From contig JBDTVS010000033.1 in NCBI GenBank assembly GCA_040007095.1, forward strand, positions 12,678 to 76,677: a stretch of DNA of 64,000 nt, given 5' to 3'. The notes under the pieces are model-generated. The model had not been told where the DNA came from, did not search any database, and saw nothing but the letters and a program-made list of their open reading frames with translations. This document shows positions 16,437 through 24,923 of this stretch, in pieces. Made by a program: the position numbers and the translations under genes. Origin of the DNA: JBDTVS01 sp040007095. Lineage in GTDB: Bacteria; Acidobacteriota; Vicinamibacteria; Vicinamibacterales; CAVVIG01. The first letter of the stretch is position 1. The number at the start of each line of letters is the position of its first letter.

Positions 16437-18663
16437 TCGAATAGTAGCTCTTGTGGTGGTGGCCGTAGTACCGGGAATAGTAGTACTTGTTGCGGGAGAT
16501 ATCGACCTTGTTCAGGACGGCGCAGACCGAACGTGGATTGGCCGAGAGGATCGTGGCGAGCGCGCGCTCCGCGAGGCGGCGTCGCGTCATCTCGGCGCCG
16601 ATCACATAGATGACGCCGGAGACCGACGGCGCGAGGATGATGCCGTCGCTGACCGCCAGAACCGGCGGCGTATCGATCACAATCCAGTCGAACGCGCCGT
16701 GCGCCAGGTTCGCCAGCAGCGTCTTCATGCGCTCGGACGAGAGCAGCTCCGACGGGTTCGACGGCGTCCGGCCGGCGGTAATCGCGAGCAGGTTCGGATC
16801 GACCGTGCGCTGAATGACGTCGCGCACGCGGGCTTGACCATTGAGCACCTGCGCCAGGCCGCGCTCGTTCGTGAGACGGAGCGGCCGGTGAAGGCCCGGG
16901 CGTCTCATGTCGGCGTCGATGAGCAGGACGCGCGCGCCGCCGTAAGCGAGGGCCATCGCCAGATTGGCGGCCACGATGGTCTTGCCTTCGAGCGGCTGCG
17001 CACTGGTGACGATCAGCACTTTGGTGCCCGGCTCGGTGTACTTCGACAACAGCGAGGTGCGGAGCGCGCGGAACGACTCGCCGAAATCGATCGGCACCTG
17101 CGAGGAGGCGAGCAGCGGGTGCTTGTCGCCCCGGACCGCCGGCACCAGGCCGAGGAACGGCAGCTTGAGACGCTCCTGGATGTCTTCCGGCGTCTTGATG
17201 GTGTCGTTCATGTAGTCGAGACCGAACGCGACCGCGACCGCCATGGCGAATCCGAGCACCACCGACATGAACCACGTCCGCCGGCCGGCCGGCGACGTCG
17301 GCTGCTTCGGGACCTCGGCCCGATCGATGATCCGCACGTTGTTCGCGCGGCTGGCGCTCGCGACGCGCAGCTCTTTCTCCTGCTGCAGCAACGTGTCGTA
17401 GACGGCGTGGTTGCTCTTCGCTTCGCGCTCCATCACGTTGTAGTCGACGCTCTTGCGCCCCAGATCCGAGACGTCCGCTTTCGCCGCCTCGACGTTCTTC
17501 GACAGGGTCTGCTCGGCGAGCAGCGCGGTATCGAACTCGGTCTTGACCTGCTGGACGGCGCGCGCCACTTCCAGGTCGAGCTGGGTCTTGGCCTCATCGA
17601 GGGCGCTGGCGTTGGCGGTCACCTGCGGGAATCGCGGACCGTAGCGCTCGAGCAGCTTCGCACGCTCCTGCTGCAGCCCGGTCAGCTTGCCGCGTGCGGC
17701 GACGACCTGCGAATTCTGCGAGACGGCGGGGATCACATCCGGCGAGGTGCCGGTCGAGATCGACCGCACCTGCTCGTAGAGCGCCTGCCGCTGGGTCTTG
17801 TCGTTGCGCGCCTTCATCAGCTCGTCGTTGAGCCGCTGATAGCGGTTGACGACCACGTTGTTGCGATCGTCGAGCGACATCGCATTCTGCTTCTCGCGAT
17901 ATTGGGCGAGGCCGCGTTCGCTGTCTTCGACCTTCCGCTGCTGCTTGGCCAGTTCGGCATCGAGCCATTCCAGCGTGGTCTGCGTCGCGGCGATCTTGAC
18001 CGCCAGATTCTGATCGACGTACTCGTCCATCAGGGTGTTCACGGCCAGCGCGGCGAATTGCGGGTCGATGGAGTTGATGGTGACGTCCACCAGGCGGCTC
18101 TCGGGCACCTGCTTGACGTCGACCATGCCGATAAAGCTGTCGACCAGACTCGCCTCGTCCGGCGGCGGGGGTGGCGCGGCATTCGGCTCGACGACTGTCG
18201 AGTTGCGGCGAATCAGGCCGACCAGGCGCTGCTCGAGATCCTTCAGCATGCTGAGCGGGGTGCGCGGCGGATCGGCGGTGCCGTTGAACTCGGGATAGTT
18301 CTCCACGTGCATCTTTCGCACGACGCGGCGCGTGAGGTCCCGGCCCCTGATGATCTTGTATTGCGTGTTGTAGTACGACTGCGGGTCCTCGTAGTACTGC
18401 TCTGAGCTTTGGAAGGGGAGCGCGGCGGACCGCTCGCTTTCGATGACCAGCCGTCCCTGTGCCTGAAACAGCCGGATGTTGGTGTAGCCCTGGATCATGA
18501 TCGCGACCGTGGTCAGCACGAAGACGGCCAGCGAGATTTCGCGGTAGCGATAGAGAACGGCGAGGCGGTCCAGAATGTGGACATCCGACCCGGAGGTCAG
18601 CTTCTGCGGTGCGCCCGGTGTCGGCGACATGGGCATCGGCGGTTGAAGGGGACGTTCGGTCAT
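16423..18663 (-). CDS. Wzc-like polysaccharide co-polymerase / BY-kinase
   Basis: A 746-residue fusion. Residues ~35-60 are the first membrane span after a Pro-rich cytoplasmic tail. A Wzz-type periplasmic domain with long coiled coils (~200-400) follows, then a second span near 475 (MSVVLGFAMAVAVAFGLDYM). The cytoplasmic BY-kinase has Walker A VLIVTSAQPLEGKT, Walker A' VLLIDADMRRPGLH and Walker B DWIVIDTPPV. The C-terminus is Tyr-rich (YYYSRYYGHHHKSYYSS), the autophosphorylated tail that regulates polymerisation. It controls chain length and export of the polysaccharide made by the upstream genes. It is transcribed away from 18.7 kb, probably from the promoter at 18766-18794, together with the ligase-like gene. 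Confidence 0.93.
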   Translation of the reverse strand: MTERPLQPPMPMSPTPGAPQKLTSGSDVHILDRLAVLYRYREISLAVFVLTTVAIMIQGYTNIRLFQAQGRLVIESERSAALPFQSSEQYYEDPQSYYNTQYKIIRGRDLTRRVVRKMHVENYPEFNGTADPPRTPLSMLKDLEQRLVGLIRRNSTVVEPNAAPPPPPDEASLVDSFIGMVDVKQVPESRLVDVTINSIDPQFAALAVNTLMDEYVDQNLAVKIAATQTTLEWLDAELAKQQRKVEDSERGLAQYREKQNAMSLDDRNNVVVNRYQRLNDELMKARNDKTQRQALYEQVRSISTGTSPDVIPAVSQNSQVVAARGKLTGLQQERAKLLERYGPRFPQVTANASALDEAKTQLDLEVARAVQQVKTEFDTALLAEQTLSKNVEAAKADVSDLGRKSVDYNVMEREAKSNHAVYDTLLQQEKELRVASASRANNVRIIDRAEVPKQPTSPAGRRTWFMSVVLGFAMAVAVAFGLDYMNDTIKTPEDIQERLKLPFLGLVPAVRGDKHPLLASSQVPIDFGESFRALRTSLLSKYTEPGTKVLIVTSAQPLEGKTIVAANLAMALAYGGARVLLIDADMRRPGLHRPLRLTNERGLAQVLNGQARVRDVIQRTVDPNLLAITAGRTPSNPSELLSSERMKTLLANLAHGAFDWIVIDTPPVLAVSDGIILAPSVSGVIYVIGAEMTRRRLAERALATILSANPRSVCAVLNKVDISRNKYYYSRYYGHHHKSYYSSAAV

Positions 18664-19026
18664 GACGCGGGCCGTCGGTTACCGTTCGCCCGCAGGCGGT
18701 GCGATCGACACCACCGCAGGAATCGCTTGAGCGATCGACATGCGGGTCATAACAGCCTCAGAGGTATTATCGGCCGGAATCGGCCAAGGGTGAATTTGAT
18801 ACTGTGCAAACGCGCGGGGCCGACAGTCGAACATCAGTCGTGCTCCAAGACTCTGATCGTAACTCATTGAATCATGGCCTGGTCAGGGTATTTGCCGCGC
18901 TGGAATGGACGCGTCAGCTCCGCGACGACCAGGTCGAGCCGCAATCGATCGTGCAACCGGCGGGCCAGAGAACGCGGTCTTGGTAACGCCCGGAGCATTG
19001 CGGGCCTGGCGCCGGCGTAAGAAGCC
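18664..19026. other. Divergent intergenic region (wzc-like / DUF3810)
   Basis: A 363-bp stretch without a convincing gene. Short open frames here (for example 18679-18867 on the minus strand) have no protein-like features. It contains a candidate minus-strand promoter (18766-18794), leaving a leader of about 100 nt before the Wzc-like start. No promoter for the plus-strand DUF3810 gene was recognised. Confidence 0.5.
18766..18794 (-). promoter_or_regulatory. Candidate sigma70-type promoter for the wzc-like operon
   Basis: Read on the minus strand: TTCACC, a 17-bp spacer, then GATAAT. Both boxes are close to consensus (four and five of six positions). The spacer holds a small dyad (GGCCG...CGGCC), which could be an operator. 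It is about 100 nt upstream of the Wzc-like start. Confidence 0.4.
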
Positions 19027-20130
19027 GTGAAAACCGTTCGCTCGACATCGACTGAGGTGTCCTTGGGGAGTGTGGCGACGTGGTGGCGGTTCGTGCTGAT
19101 CTCGGTGGCGGCGGTCACCGCGATTGTGCCGTTATCGCCCCGATGGGTGGAGCGCGCCTATTCAACGTCGCTCTACCGCACCGTGCAGCGGCTGCTCACG
19201 ACCTGCTCGAATCTCGTCCCGTTCGCGTTGTTTGACCTGCTGATCGTGGTGGCGATTTGCGCTTGGGTGGGCGCGGCGGTGGTCGATCTCCGGGGCGGCC
19301 GTCCGTGGCGCCGGTTCGTCGGACGCTTCCTGCTGCGGACCGCGGTGATGACGGCGACCTTCTACATCGCCTTCCTCCTTTTGTGGGGCTTGAATTACCG
19401 GCGTGTGCGGCTCTCCGAGAAACTGCAGATCGACGAGGCCTCCATTTCGCCGGACTCGGCGTCGGTCGCAATGGCGACGGCCATCGAGCAGCTCAACGCG
19501 CTTCACGTTCGTGCCCACGACAAGGGGTGGGCGCCGCTCTCCGTGATCGACCCCGATCTCGTCGATGCGTTCGCGCGGGCGGATCGTGACCTCGGCGGCC
19601 GGACGCCGCCCGTCGCCGCCCGGCCGAAGGTCACGTTCTTCGATCTCTACTTTCGTCGAGTCGGCGTCGAGGGCATGACCGATCCGTATTTTCTCGAGAC
19701 CCTCGTGCAGCGCGAGTTGCTTCCGTTCGAACGGCCATTCGTCATCGCTCACGAATGGAGCCATCTCGCGGGATTCGCCGACGAGTCGGAAGCCAATTTC
19801 GTGGGCTGGCTGACGTGCCTGCGCGGCTCCGTCGCGGACCAGTACAGCGGGTGGCTGTTCCTGTACGCCGAGTTGTCGCGCGCGGTGCGCGCACGGGACC
19901 GCGGGCCGCTCGCCGCCACGCTCGCGGCCGGGCCGCGCGCAGACCTGAACGCCATCGCGGATCGCTACAACCGTCAGGTCAATCCCCGGATGTCAGTGAC
20001 CGGTTGGCGCGTCTACGATCGGTATCTGAAGGCCAACCGGGTCGCTGCGGGAACCGCGAGCTACGATCAAGTCGTGCGACTTGTGCTCGGTGCCCGCTTT
20101 GGTCCCGATTGGACGCCGCTGCTGCGGTGA
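19027..20130 (+). CDS. DUF3810 family membrane metallopeptidase-like protein
   Basis: A 367-residue protein starting at GTG 19027. Three hydrophobic segments lie in the first 130 residues, followed by a soluble domain. Around residue 240 it has HEWSHLAGFADESEANF, an HExxH zinc motif followed by a downstream E that matches the pattern of gluzincin-type peptidases and of DUF3810. The family is widespread but its substrate is not known. It is flanked by unrelated genes and has no obvious operon partner. Confidence 0.82.
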   Translation: MKTVRSTSTEVSLGSVATWWRFVLISVAAVTAIVPLSPRWVERAYSTSLYRTVQRLLTTCSNLVPFALFDLLIVVAICAWVGAAVVDLRGGRPWRRFVGRFLLRTAVMTATFYIAFLLLWGLNYRRVRLSEKLQIDEASISPDSASVAMATAIEQLNALHVRAHDKGWAPLSVIDPDLVDAFARADRDLGGRTPPVAARPKVTFFDLYFRRVGVEGMTDPYFLETLVQRELLPFERPFVIAHEWSHLAGFADESEANFVGWLTCLRGSVADQYSGWLFLYAELSRAVRARDRGPLAATLAAGPRADLNAIADRYNRQVNPRMSVTGWRVYDRYLKANRVAAGTASYDQVVRLVLGARFGPDWTPLLR

Positions 20131-20159
20131 CCGGCGGGCTCGACGTGACGCCTGAAGTC

Positions 20160-20978
20160 TCAAGTCTCAAAACCGCAGCCTGGCACTGGCGTGATCGCAC
20201 GCAGTGATGTCGCGCGGGCCTCGTTGCGGTAGTAGACGCGCTCGAGGAACAGCCCCGACGGTGGGGCCGTGAACCGCGCCGGCACGTCGGAGCTCTCGGC
20301 GAGAAATTGCGCGGCGTCGGCCGGATCGAGGCCGCCGCGTCCGATTTCCGCCAGCACGCCGACCAGGCGGCGCACCATCTTCCACAAGAAGTGCGACCCT
20401 TCGATGCCGACGAGCACCAGGTCGCCGGCGGCGGCGATGTCGAGGCGATCGATCAGGACCAGCGTGGAGGGCGGCCGGCGGCCGTCGAGCGGCGGCTCCT
20501 CGTCGGCCTTCGCGAACGACTGAAAATCGCGCATGCCGACAAACACGCCAGCGGCCCGCTCCATCCGCAGGATGTCCAGCGGCTCTTTCACCCACCACAC
20601 ATAGGCCTTGTTGAATGCCGTCCGGCGCCGCGCGATCTGATACAGGTACCGACGACCGACCGCGTCGTGACGGGCATGGAACCGGTGCGGTACTGGCTCG
20701 ATGCGCAGCAGGTTGATGTCGGCCGGCAGTTCGTCGTTGATGCGCCGCCGCAACGATTCGGGCGGCAGCGATGTCACCACATCGAGGTGGGCGACCTGCG
20801 CCACCGCATGCACGCCGGCATCGGTGCGGCCCGATCCGTACAGCTCGAAGTCGGTCCGGCCGGTGATCGCGCGAACCGCGCGATCGATTTCACCCTGCAC
20901 GGTTCGAGCGTTCCTTTGAATTTGCCAGCCACTGAATCGCGTGCCGGCGTACTCGATCGTGACCTTGAAGCGAGGCAC
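20160..20978 (-). CDS. truA: tRNA pseudouridine(38-40) synthase TruA
   Basis: A 272-residue protein when started at GTG 20978 (VPRFKVTIEYAGTRFSGWQI). The catalytic Asp lies in GSGRTDAGVHA near residue 50. Other conserved blocks are RRYLYQI, HFLWKMVRRLVGVL and the C-terminal LFLERVYY. TruA converts U38-40 of tRNA anticodon stems to pseudouridine in the cytoplasm. Upstream in-frame ATGs (21005, 21017) would add an unusual extension. The GTG is preferred because family members start just before the RFK strand. The gene end holds a short tctcaagtctcaa direct repeat. Confidence 0.95.
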   Translation of the reverse strand: MPRFKVTIEYAGTRFSGWQIQRNARTVQGEIDRAVRAITGRTDFELYGSGRTDAGVHAVAQVAHLDVVTSLPPESLRRRINDELPADINLLRIEPVPHRFHARHDAVGRRYLYQIARRRTAFNKAYVWWVKEPLDILRMERAAGVFVGMRDFQSFAKADEEPPLDGRRPPSTLVLIDRLDIAAAGDLVLVGIEGSHFLWKMVRRLVGVLAEIGRGGLDPADAAQFLAESSDVPARFTAPPSGLFLERVYYRNEARATSLRAITPVPGCGFET

Positions 20979-20984
20979 GCCTGT

Positions 20985-21010
20985 ATTGTACGGGGTCGCG
21001 CGCATATACT
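20985..21010. promoter_or_regulatory. Candidate divergent -10 elements (truA / GT39 gene)
   Basis: Between the two divergent genes, TACAAT lies on the minus strand (20985-20990), six bases before the truA GTG, and TATACT on the plus strand (21005-21010), 15 bases before the GTG of the membrane glycosyltransferase. Neither has a good -35 box. If the first is real, the truA mRNA would be leaderless. Confidence 0.3.
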
Positions 21011-21025
21011 CGGCCACACCGCATC

Positions 21026-22645
21026 GTGACGTTCAGTCGTTCGAGCCTCTCATCGGAGCCCGCCAAAGACCTCGCCGCGCTGGCCGCCATCGCCTCGCTC
21101 TTCGCGCTGGGGTGGCTGCTGGTCGGATCGCGGGCCGATGTGCCGGTCATCGACGACTGGGTGTATGCCTGGAGCGTCGAGCACCTCCTGAAGACGCGAC
21201 GGCTCCAGGTGCTCGAATTCAGCGCGATTTACCCGCTGGCGCAAATCGTCTGGGGCGCGGCGTTCGCGCGCGTGCTCGGGTTTTCCTTCGTCGCGCTCCG
21301 ACTCTCGACGGTCGTCCTGTCGGTTTTCGGATGTTGGGCGGTCTATGGCACGCTGCGAGAGCTCGCGTGCCGCCGAACCACGAGTCTGCTCGGCGCGTTC
21401 GCCCTGGCGCTCGATCCCGTGTTTTTCGCATTCTCGTTTTCGTTCATGACCGACGTGCCGTTCGTCGACTTCAGCGCGATCGCGCTCTACTTCTACGTCA
21501 GCGCTGTTCGCCGCGACGAGACCGGGAGGCTCTGGCTCGGTGGGATGGCAGCGCTCGCGGCCTTTCTCGTGCGCCCCATCGGCATCGCCCTGCCGCTCAG
21601 CGTGATCCCCGTCTTGCTCTGGAGACGCGACGCGCTCTCGGCCCTTCGTCGCGCCGTGGTGCCGGTAATGGTTCCGTTGTTGACGATGGCGGCGCTGCAG
21701 GTGGTGATTCCGCGAACACTCGGATCGCTCGACTGGCTGGCCATCCGCGCGGATCAGCTGCGGTGGGTGACGTCAATTTCGCTGCGCACCTACGGCGTGT
21801 GGACGATCCGTGTCGTGCTGGAGTCGGTCTTTCCGTTCGCGCCGCTGCTGCTCGCACCGCTGGCGAGATGGCGACGGGCCGCGATCGTGGGCGTCGTCGC
21901 CTTGCTGTTGATCGTCCCGATGCAGCGGGCCCGAGGCGAGATCCTGACGCCGCTGCCCAACTGGCAGACGTGGAGCATGCAGGACATCGGGGCGCGCGCC
22001 GTGATCGCCGGCGACGCTCCCGCTTCTGCGTGGTCGGCGCGGGTGATGCCAGTGTTGCGCGGGCTCGGCCTGGTGACCCTCGCGTCGCTGCTGTTGCTCT
22101 GCGGGCGGGGATTGTTGACGCGGGCCAGATGGGGCCGCGGCGAATTCGTCCTGGTCACGCAGGCGTTCCTCCTCCTCGGCGCGACCCACGTGTTGTGGCT
22201 CTACAACGATCGCTACTACCTGGTGTTCGCCCCGATCCTCGCCGTGCTGGCCGCCGCCGCGCTCGATCAGAACGGTCGCGCGAAGTGTGTGGCCGCCGCC
22301 GTCCTGATCGTGTGGGCCGCGATCGGCATTACCGGCACTCGCGATCTGCTGGCCTTCAACGAGGCGTGCGCGCTGGCGGCCAAACGCCTCGAGGCGCGCG
22401 GCGTGCCGCCATGGGAAATCGATGCCGGATACCCGCTGAATGGCTGGCGGCTCTACGCCCATTCAGAGAACCTGCCGCCTGGCGCCGATCGTCGCTACGA
22501 TGTCCCGTTTGTGACCTCGGACCGCAAGGCGCAGTACGTGATTGCGAACTATCCGCCCGCCGGTGCCAACGTCATCGAGGTGGTGCCGCTGCCGCGAGCG
22601 ACCTGGCAAGCCACGCGCGAGCTCTACGTGGTCAAGCGTCCGTAG
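21026..22645 (+). CDS. GT39-like (PMT-type) membrane glycosyltransferase
   Basis: A 539-residue polytopic protein with about ten spans. After the first span, the loop has VPVIDDWVYAWSVEHLLKTR, matching the D-D/E catalytic loop (first extracytoplasmic loop) of polyprenyl-phosphate-dependent GT-C enzymes such as ArnT, PMT and GT83. A second conserved loop is FSFMTDVPFVDF, where many members have the sequence M(T/S)E(P/V)P. The soluble C-terminus is periplasmic. It likely transfers a sugar or aminosugar from undecaprenyl phosphate. GTG 21026 is the only start near the head. It appears to stand alone, not in an operon. Confidence 0.8.
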   Translation: MTFSRSSLSSEPAKDLAALAAIASLFALGWLLVGSRADVPVIDDWVYAWSVEHLLKTRRLQVLEFSAIYPLAQIVWGAAFARVLGFSFVALRLSTVVLSVFGCWAVYGTLRELACRRTTSLLGAFALALDPVFFAFSFSFMTDVPFVDFSAIALYFYVSAVRRDETGRLWLGGMAALAAFLVRPIGIALPLSVIPVLLWRRDALSALRRAVVPVMVPLLTMAALQVVIPRTLGSLDWLAIRADQLRWVTSISLRTYGVWTIRVVLESVFPFAPLLLAPLARWRRAAIVGVVALLLIVPMQRARGEILTPLPNWQTWSMQDIGARAVIAGDAPASAWSARVMPVLRGLGLVTLASLLLLCGRGLLTRARWGRGEFVLVTQAFLLLGATHVLWLYNDRYYLVFAPILAVLAAAALDQNGRAKCVAAAVLIVWAAIGITGTRDLLAFNEACALAAKRLEARGVPPWEIDAGYPLNGWRLYAHSENLPPGADRRYDVPFVTSDRKAQYVIANYPPAGANVIEVVPLPRATWQATRELYVVKRP

Positions 22646-22646
22646 T

Positions 22647-23579
22647 TCAGCTCCGGCCGTGAGGCGACTGCCAATCCACCACCGGGCCGAGCGGCACGAT
22701 GCGCGTCGGGTTCAGTTGCTCGTGCGTCATGTAGTAATGACGCTTGATGTGGTCGAAGTTCACCGTCTCACCGAAGCCCGGACGTTGGTACAGGTCGCGC
22801 GCGTAGCCCCACAGCGAGGGGTAGTCGATGATGCGCCGTAGATTGCACTTGAAGTGTCCGAAATAGACGGCGTCGAAGCGCACCAGCGTTGTGAACAGTC
22901 TGATGTCCGCTTCGGTGATCTGGTCAGCGGCCAGGAAGCGTTGCCTGCCCAGCCGATCCTCCAACCAATCCAGTCGTTTGAAGAGCGGGACGACCGCCGC
23001 TTCGTAAGACGCCTGCGACGCCGCGAAGCCCGCCTTGTACACGCCGTTGTTGACGTCTTCGTAGACCAGCTGGTTGAGCTCGTCGATCTCGTGCCGCAGC
23101 CGCTCCGGGTAGAGGTCCGGCGCGCCGGGCCGATGATACGCCGTGAACGCGGTTTCGAGATCGATGGTGATGTCGGGATAGTTGTTCGTCACCAGCCGGC
23201 CGCTGACGCGATCCCAGATGCACGGGACGGTGTAGCGGCCCGTGAACGACGGATCGGTACGCAGGTACGCCTCCGACAGGAACTGGAAGCCGCACACGGG
23301 ATCCGCGTGGTGCCCGGGACCTTCCCGGAACGCCCAGCCGCGCTGGTCGCGAATCGGATCGACGACCGACATCGATATCGTGGATTCGAGGCCGAGCAGC
23401 CGGCGGACGATGATCGCGCGGTGCGCCCACGGGCAGGCGAGCGATACATAAAGGTGATAGCGGCCGGGCTCCGCCGGAAATCCGGAGGCGCCGTCAGCGG
23501 TAATCCGATCGCGGATCGTGTAGCGCTGCCGAACGAACGCGCCGTCGGTGGCTGTCTCCGATGGAAACTGTGCGGTCAC
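22647..23579 (-). CDS. Glutathionyl-hydroquinone reductase (Xi-class GST, ECM4/YqjG-like)
   Basis: A 310-residue protein with the Xi-class signature around the catalytic cysteine (LYVSLACPWAHRAIIVRRLL). Further signatures are NNYPDITIDLETAF and the C-terminal domain with YKAGFA, LFTTLVRFDAVYFGHFKCNL and NFDHIKRHYYMTH. These enzymes reduce glutathionyl-hydroquinones with GSH. GTG 23579 is chosen because GGGAG lies a few bases upstream and because the longer frame runs into a repetitive Arg/Ser sequence. Length matches the family. Finding a GSH-type enzyme here suggests, but does not prove, that the host makes a compatible thiol. Confidence 0.92.
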   Translation of the reverse strand: MTAQFPSETATDGAFVRQRYTIRDRITADGASGFPAEPGRYHLYVSLACPWAHRAIIVRRLLGLESTISMSVVDPIRDQRGWAFREGPGHHADPVCGFQFLSEAYLRTDPSFTGRYTVPCIWDRVSGRLVTNNYPDITIDLETAFTAYHRPGAPDLYPERLRHEIDELNQLVYEDVNNGVYKAGFAASQASYEAAVVPLFKRLDWLEDRLGRQRFLAADQITEADIRLFTTLVRFDAVYFGHFKCNLRRIIDYPSLWGYARDLYQRPGFGETVNFDHIKRHYYMTHEQLNPTRIVPLGPVVDWQSPHGRS

Positions 23580-23604
23580 GACTGCTCCCAAGCGAGAAGG
23601 TGGG

Positions 23605-23916
23605 TCAGACACCCTGGGCTTGCGACCTGATCTTTTCGATCTTGGCGTCGCGCTCCGAAGTAAATCGCTCGCGGTCGCGGCGGTACTCCTGCGCCATTGC
23701 CTCGCGCAGCGCGGGGTCGGCGCTGTGCCGCATCCGAGACTGGTGCAGGACTTCCTGCTCGGCGAGCTTCGCTTCACAGAAGTTGCGCGCTTCGCCAATC
23801 GCGGCTTTCTGCGCATCAGTGAGAGGCCGCCTCTCGACGCCGGCCGCCTCGTCGGTCTTGCGAAAGCGCTCCATAGCGATATCCAACGCGGACTTCAACG
23901 GTTTCTCATCGGCCAT
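23605..23916 (-). CDS. Small helical hypothetical protein
   Basis: A 103-residue protein starting MADEKPLKSALDIAMERFRK. It is almost wholly charged and helical (Glu, Lys, Arg, Ala), with no signal peptide and no membrane span. This suggests a cytoplasmic coiled-coil or oligomeric protein. The longer open frame starting at 24066 is rejected because its first 50 residues are Cys/Met-rich and do not look coded. I do not recognise a family. It follows the Xi-GST gene on the same strand with 25 bp between start and stop, so the two may be cotranscribed. Confidence 0.65.
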   Translation of the reverse strand: MADEKPLKSALDIAMERFRKTDEAAGVERRPLTDAQKAAIGEARNFCEAKLAEQEVLHQSRMRHSADPALREAMAQEYRRDRERFTSERDAKIEKIRSQAQGV

Positions 23917-24006
23917 GTCATGAGAATACCGCCTGTCGACCATCGGGCGTGCCGCGTCTTCGGTCAGTTCCTGCGAATCAGGTTCTGCGATTCCTAGACA
24001 GTGTGC

Positions 24007-24012
24007 TATAAT
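24007..24012 (+). promoter_or_regulatory. Perfect -10 hexamer in AT-rich gap
   Basis: TATAAT stands in a markedly AT-rich stretch (about 23990-24120) between the small helical gene (minus) and the regulatory-domain gene (plus). The reverse strand also reads TATTAT here, so the element could serve either direction. No good -35 at 17 bp was found. Confidence 0.35.
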
Positions 24013-24249
24013 AGAGCAATAAATGAGCGTCATGCGCCCAAGTGTGACGCATCGCATGTTCTTCATTTGAACGTAGACATTTATTGCATGGCTCTAACTA
24101 TGATGCTATTCAGAACACAATGAGCACGCAGATGTTTGTTTACTAATGGAACACGAGAGTTTGGGCCGGCTGCGCTATTCCTGAGGAGAGTGCTCTCGAC
24201 ATGTCGCTGCGAGGCACATGTCTTGCTCAACTCTCATATCAAGGCTGTT

Positions 24250-24861
24250 ATGAACAATACTGACAAACGACCGCGCGTCGAAATACCGGACTCCGTTGTC
24301 TCGGCCTGGGGCCGCAGGTTGTGGGCGAACTGCGCAATTGCTCTGCTCGCGGGGCTGGTCGTCCAGAACGTCAATGCGCAGGTGGGTGCCAGCACCGGCG
24401 CCGTGCCAAAAATCGCAGGGCCTGCCTCTCCGGCCCCTCGTGTTGCCCCGAGGCTTACGCCGCTTCCGAAGCCGGCCGCCCTGGCCACTATCCAAGGCAG
24501 CGCCGTCGACATGGAAAAGGCTGCCGTGCCGAATGCCACGGTTCGTTTGCGTGATGCGCGTCTGGGCAAGATTGTCGGCTCCGCGCTCAGCGACAAGGGT
24601 GGCGGGTTCATGTTCTACAGCATCGAGCCGGGCAGTTATGTCGCCGAAGTCGTCGACGGCGAGAGCCGATCGGTGATCGCATCGAGTCAGATTATCGGCG
24701 CTAATGCCGGAGAACTGACCACCGTGGTGTTGAGACTTCCCTCAAACATGCCGCAGTTCGCCCGGCTGCTCGGTTCGACGACCTCGACGAATGGCGCCCT
24801 GGATGCGCAGGCTGGCGGCGTCGCCGCGTTCCGCGCCGGCACTCCGATCAGCGAGCGGTGA
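24250..24861 (+). CDS. Secreted protein with carboxypeptidase-regulatory-like (CnaB-type) domain
   Basis: A 203-residue protein starting MNNTDKRPRVEIPDS. It has a hydrophobic export segment (LWANCAIALLAGLVVQNVNAQ, signal peptide or membrane anchor) and a Pro/Ala-rich linker. A beta-sandwich domain follows: the segment from GSAVDMEKAAVPNATVRLRD to EPGSYVAEVVDG fits the regulatory-like domain found before TonB receptors and in cell-surface proteins. The upstream frame to 24136 includes Cys-rich residues and is not used. It lies next to the lasso-peptide cluster but points away from a clear role in it. It may be a surface protein or a neighbour by chance. Confidence 0.65.
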   Translation: MNNTDKRPRVEIPDSVVSAWGRRLWANCAIALLAGLVVQNVNAQVGASTGAVPKIAGPASPAPRVAPRLTPLPKPAALATIQGSAVDMEKAAVPNATVRLRDARLGKIVGSALSDKGGGFMFYSIEPGSYVAEVVDGESRSVIASSQIIGANAGELTTVVLRLPSNMPQFARLLGSTTSTNGALDAQAGGVAAFRAGTPISER

Positions 24862-24923
24862 CTGCGGCCAGGCGGCTCAACAATCTGCTCGGCATACGGG
24901 GCACTTTGCGAAGAGTGCCTCAA

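Noticed and set aside
24136..24249. Upstream extension of the regulatory-domain gene
   Set aside because: The first 38 residues contain several Cys and have no export features. ATG 24250 gives a normal start before the signal segment.
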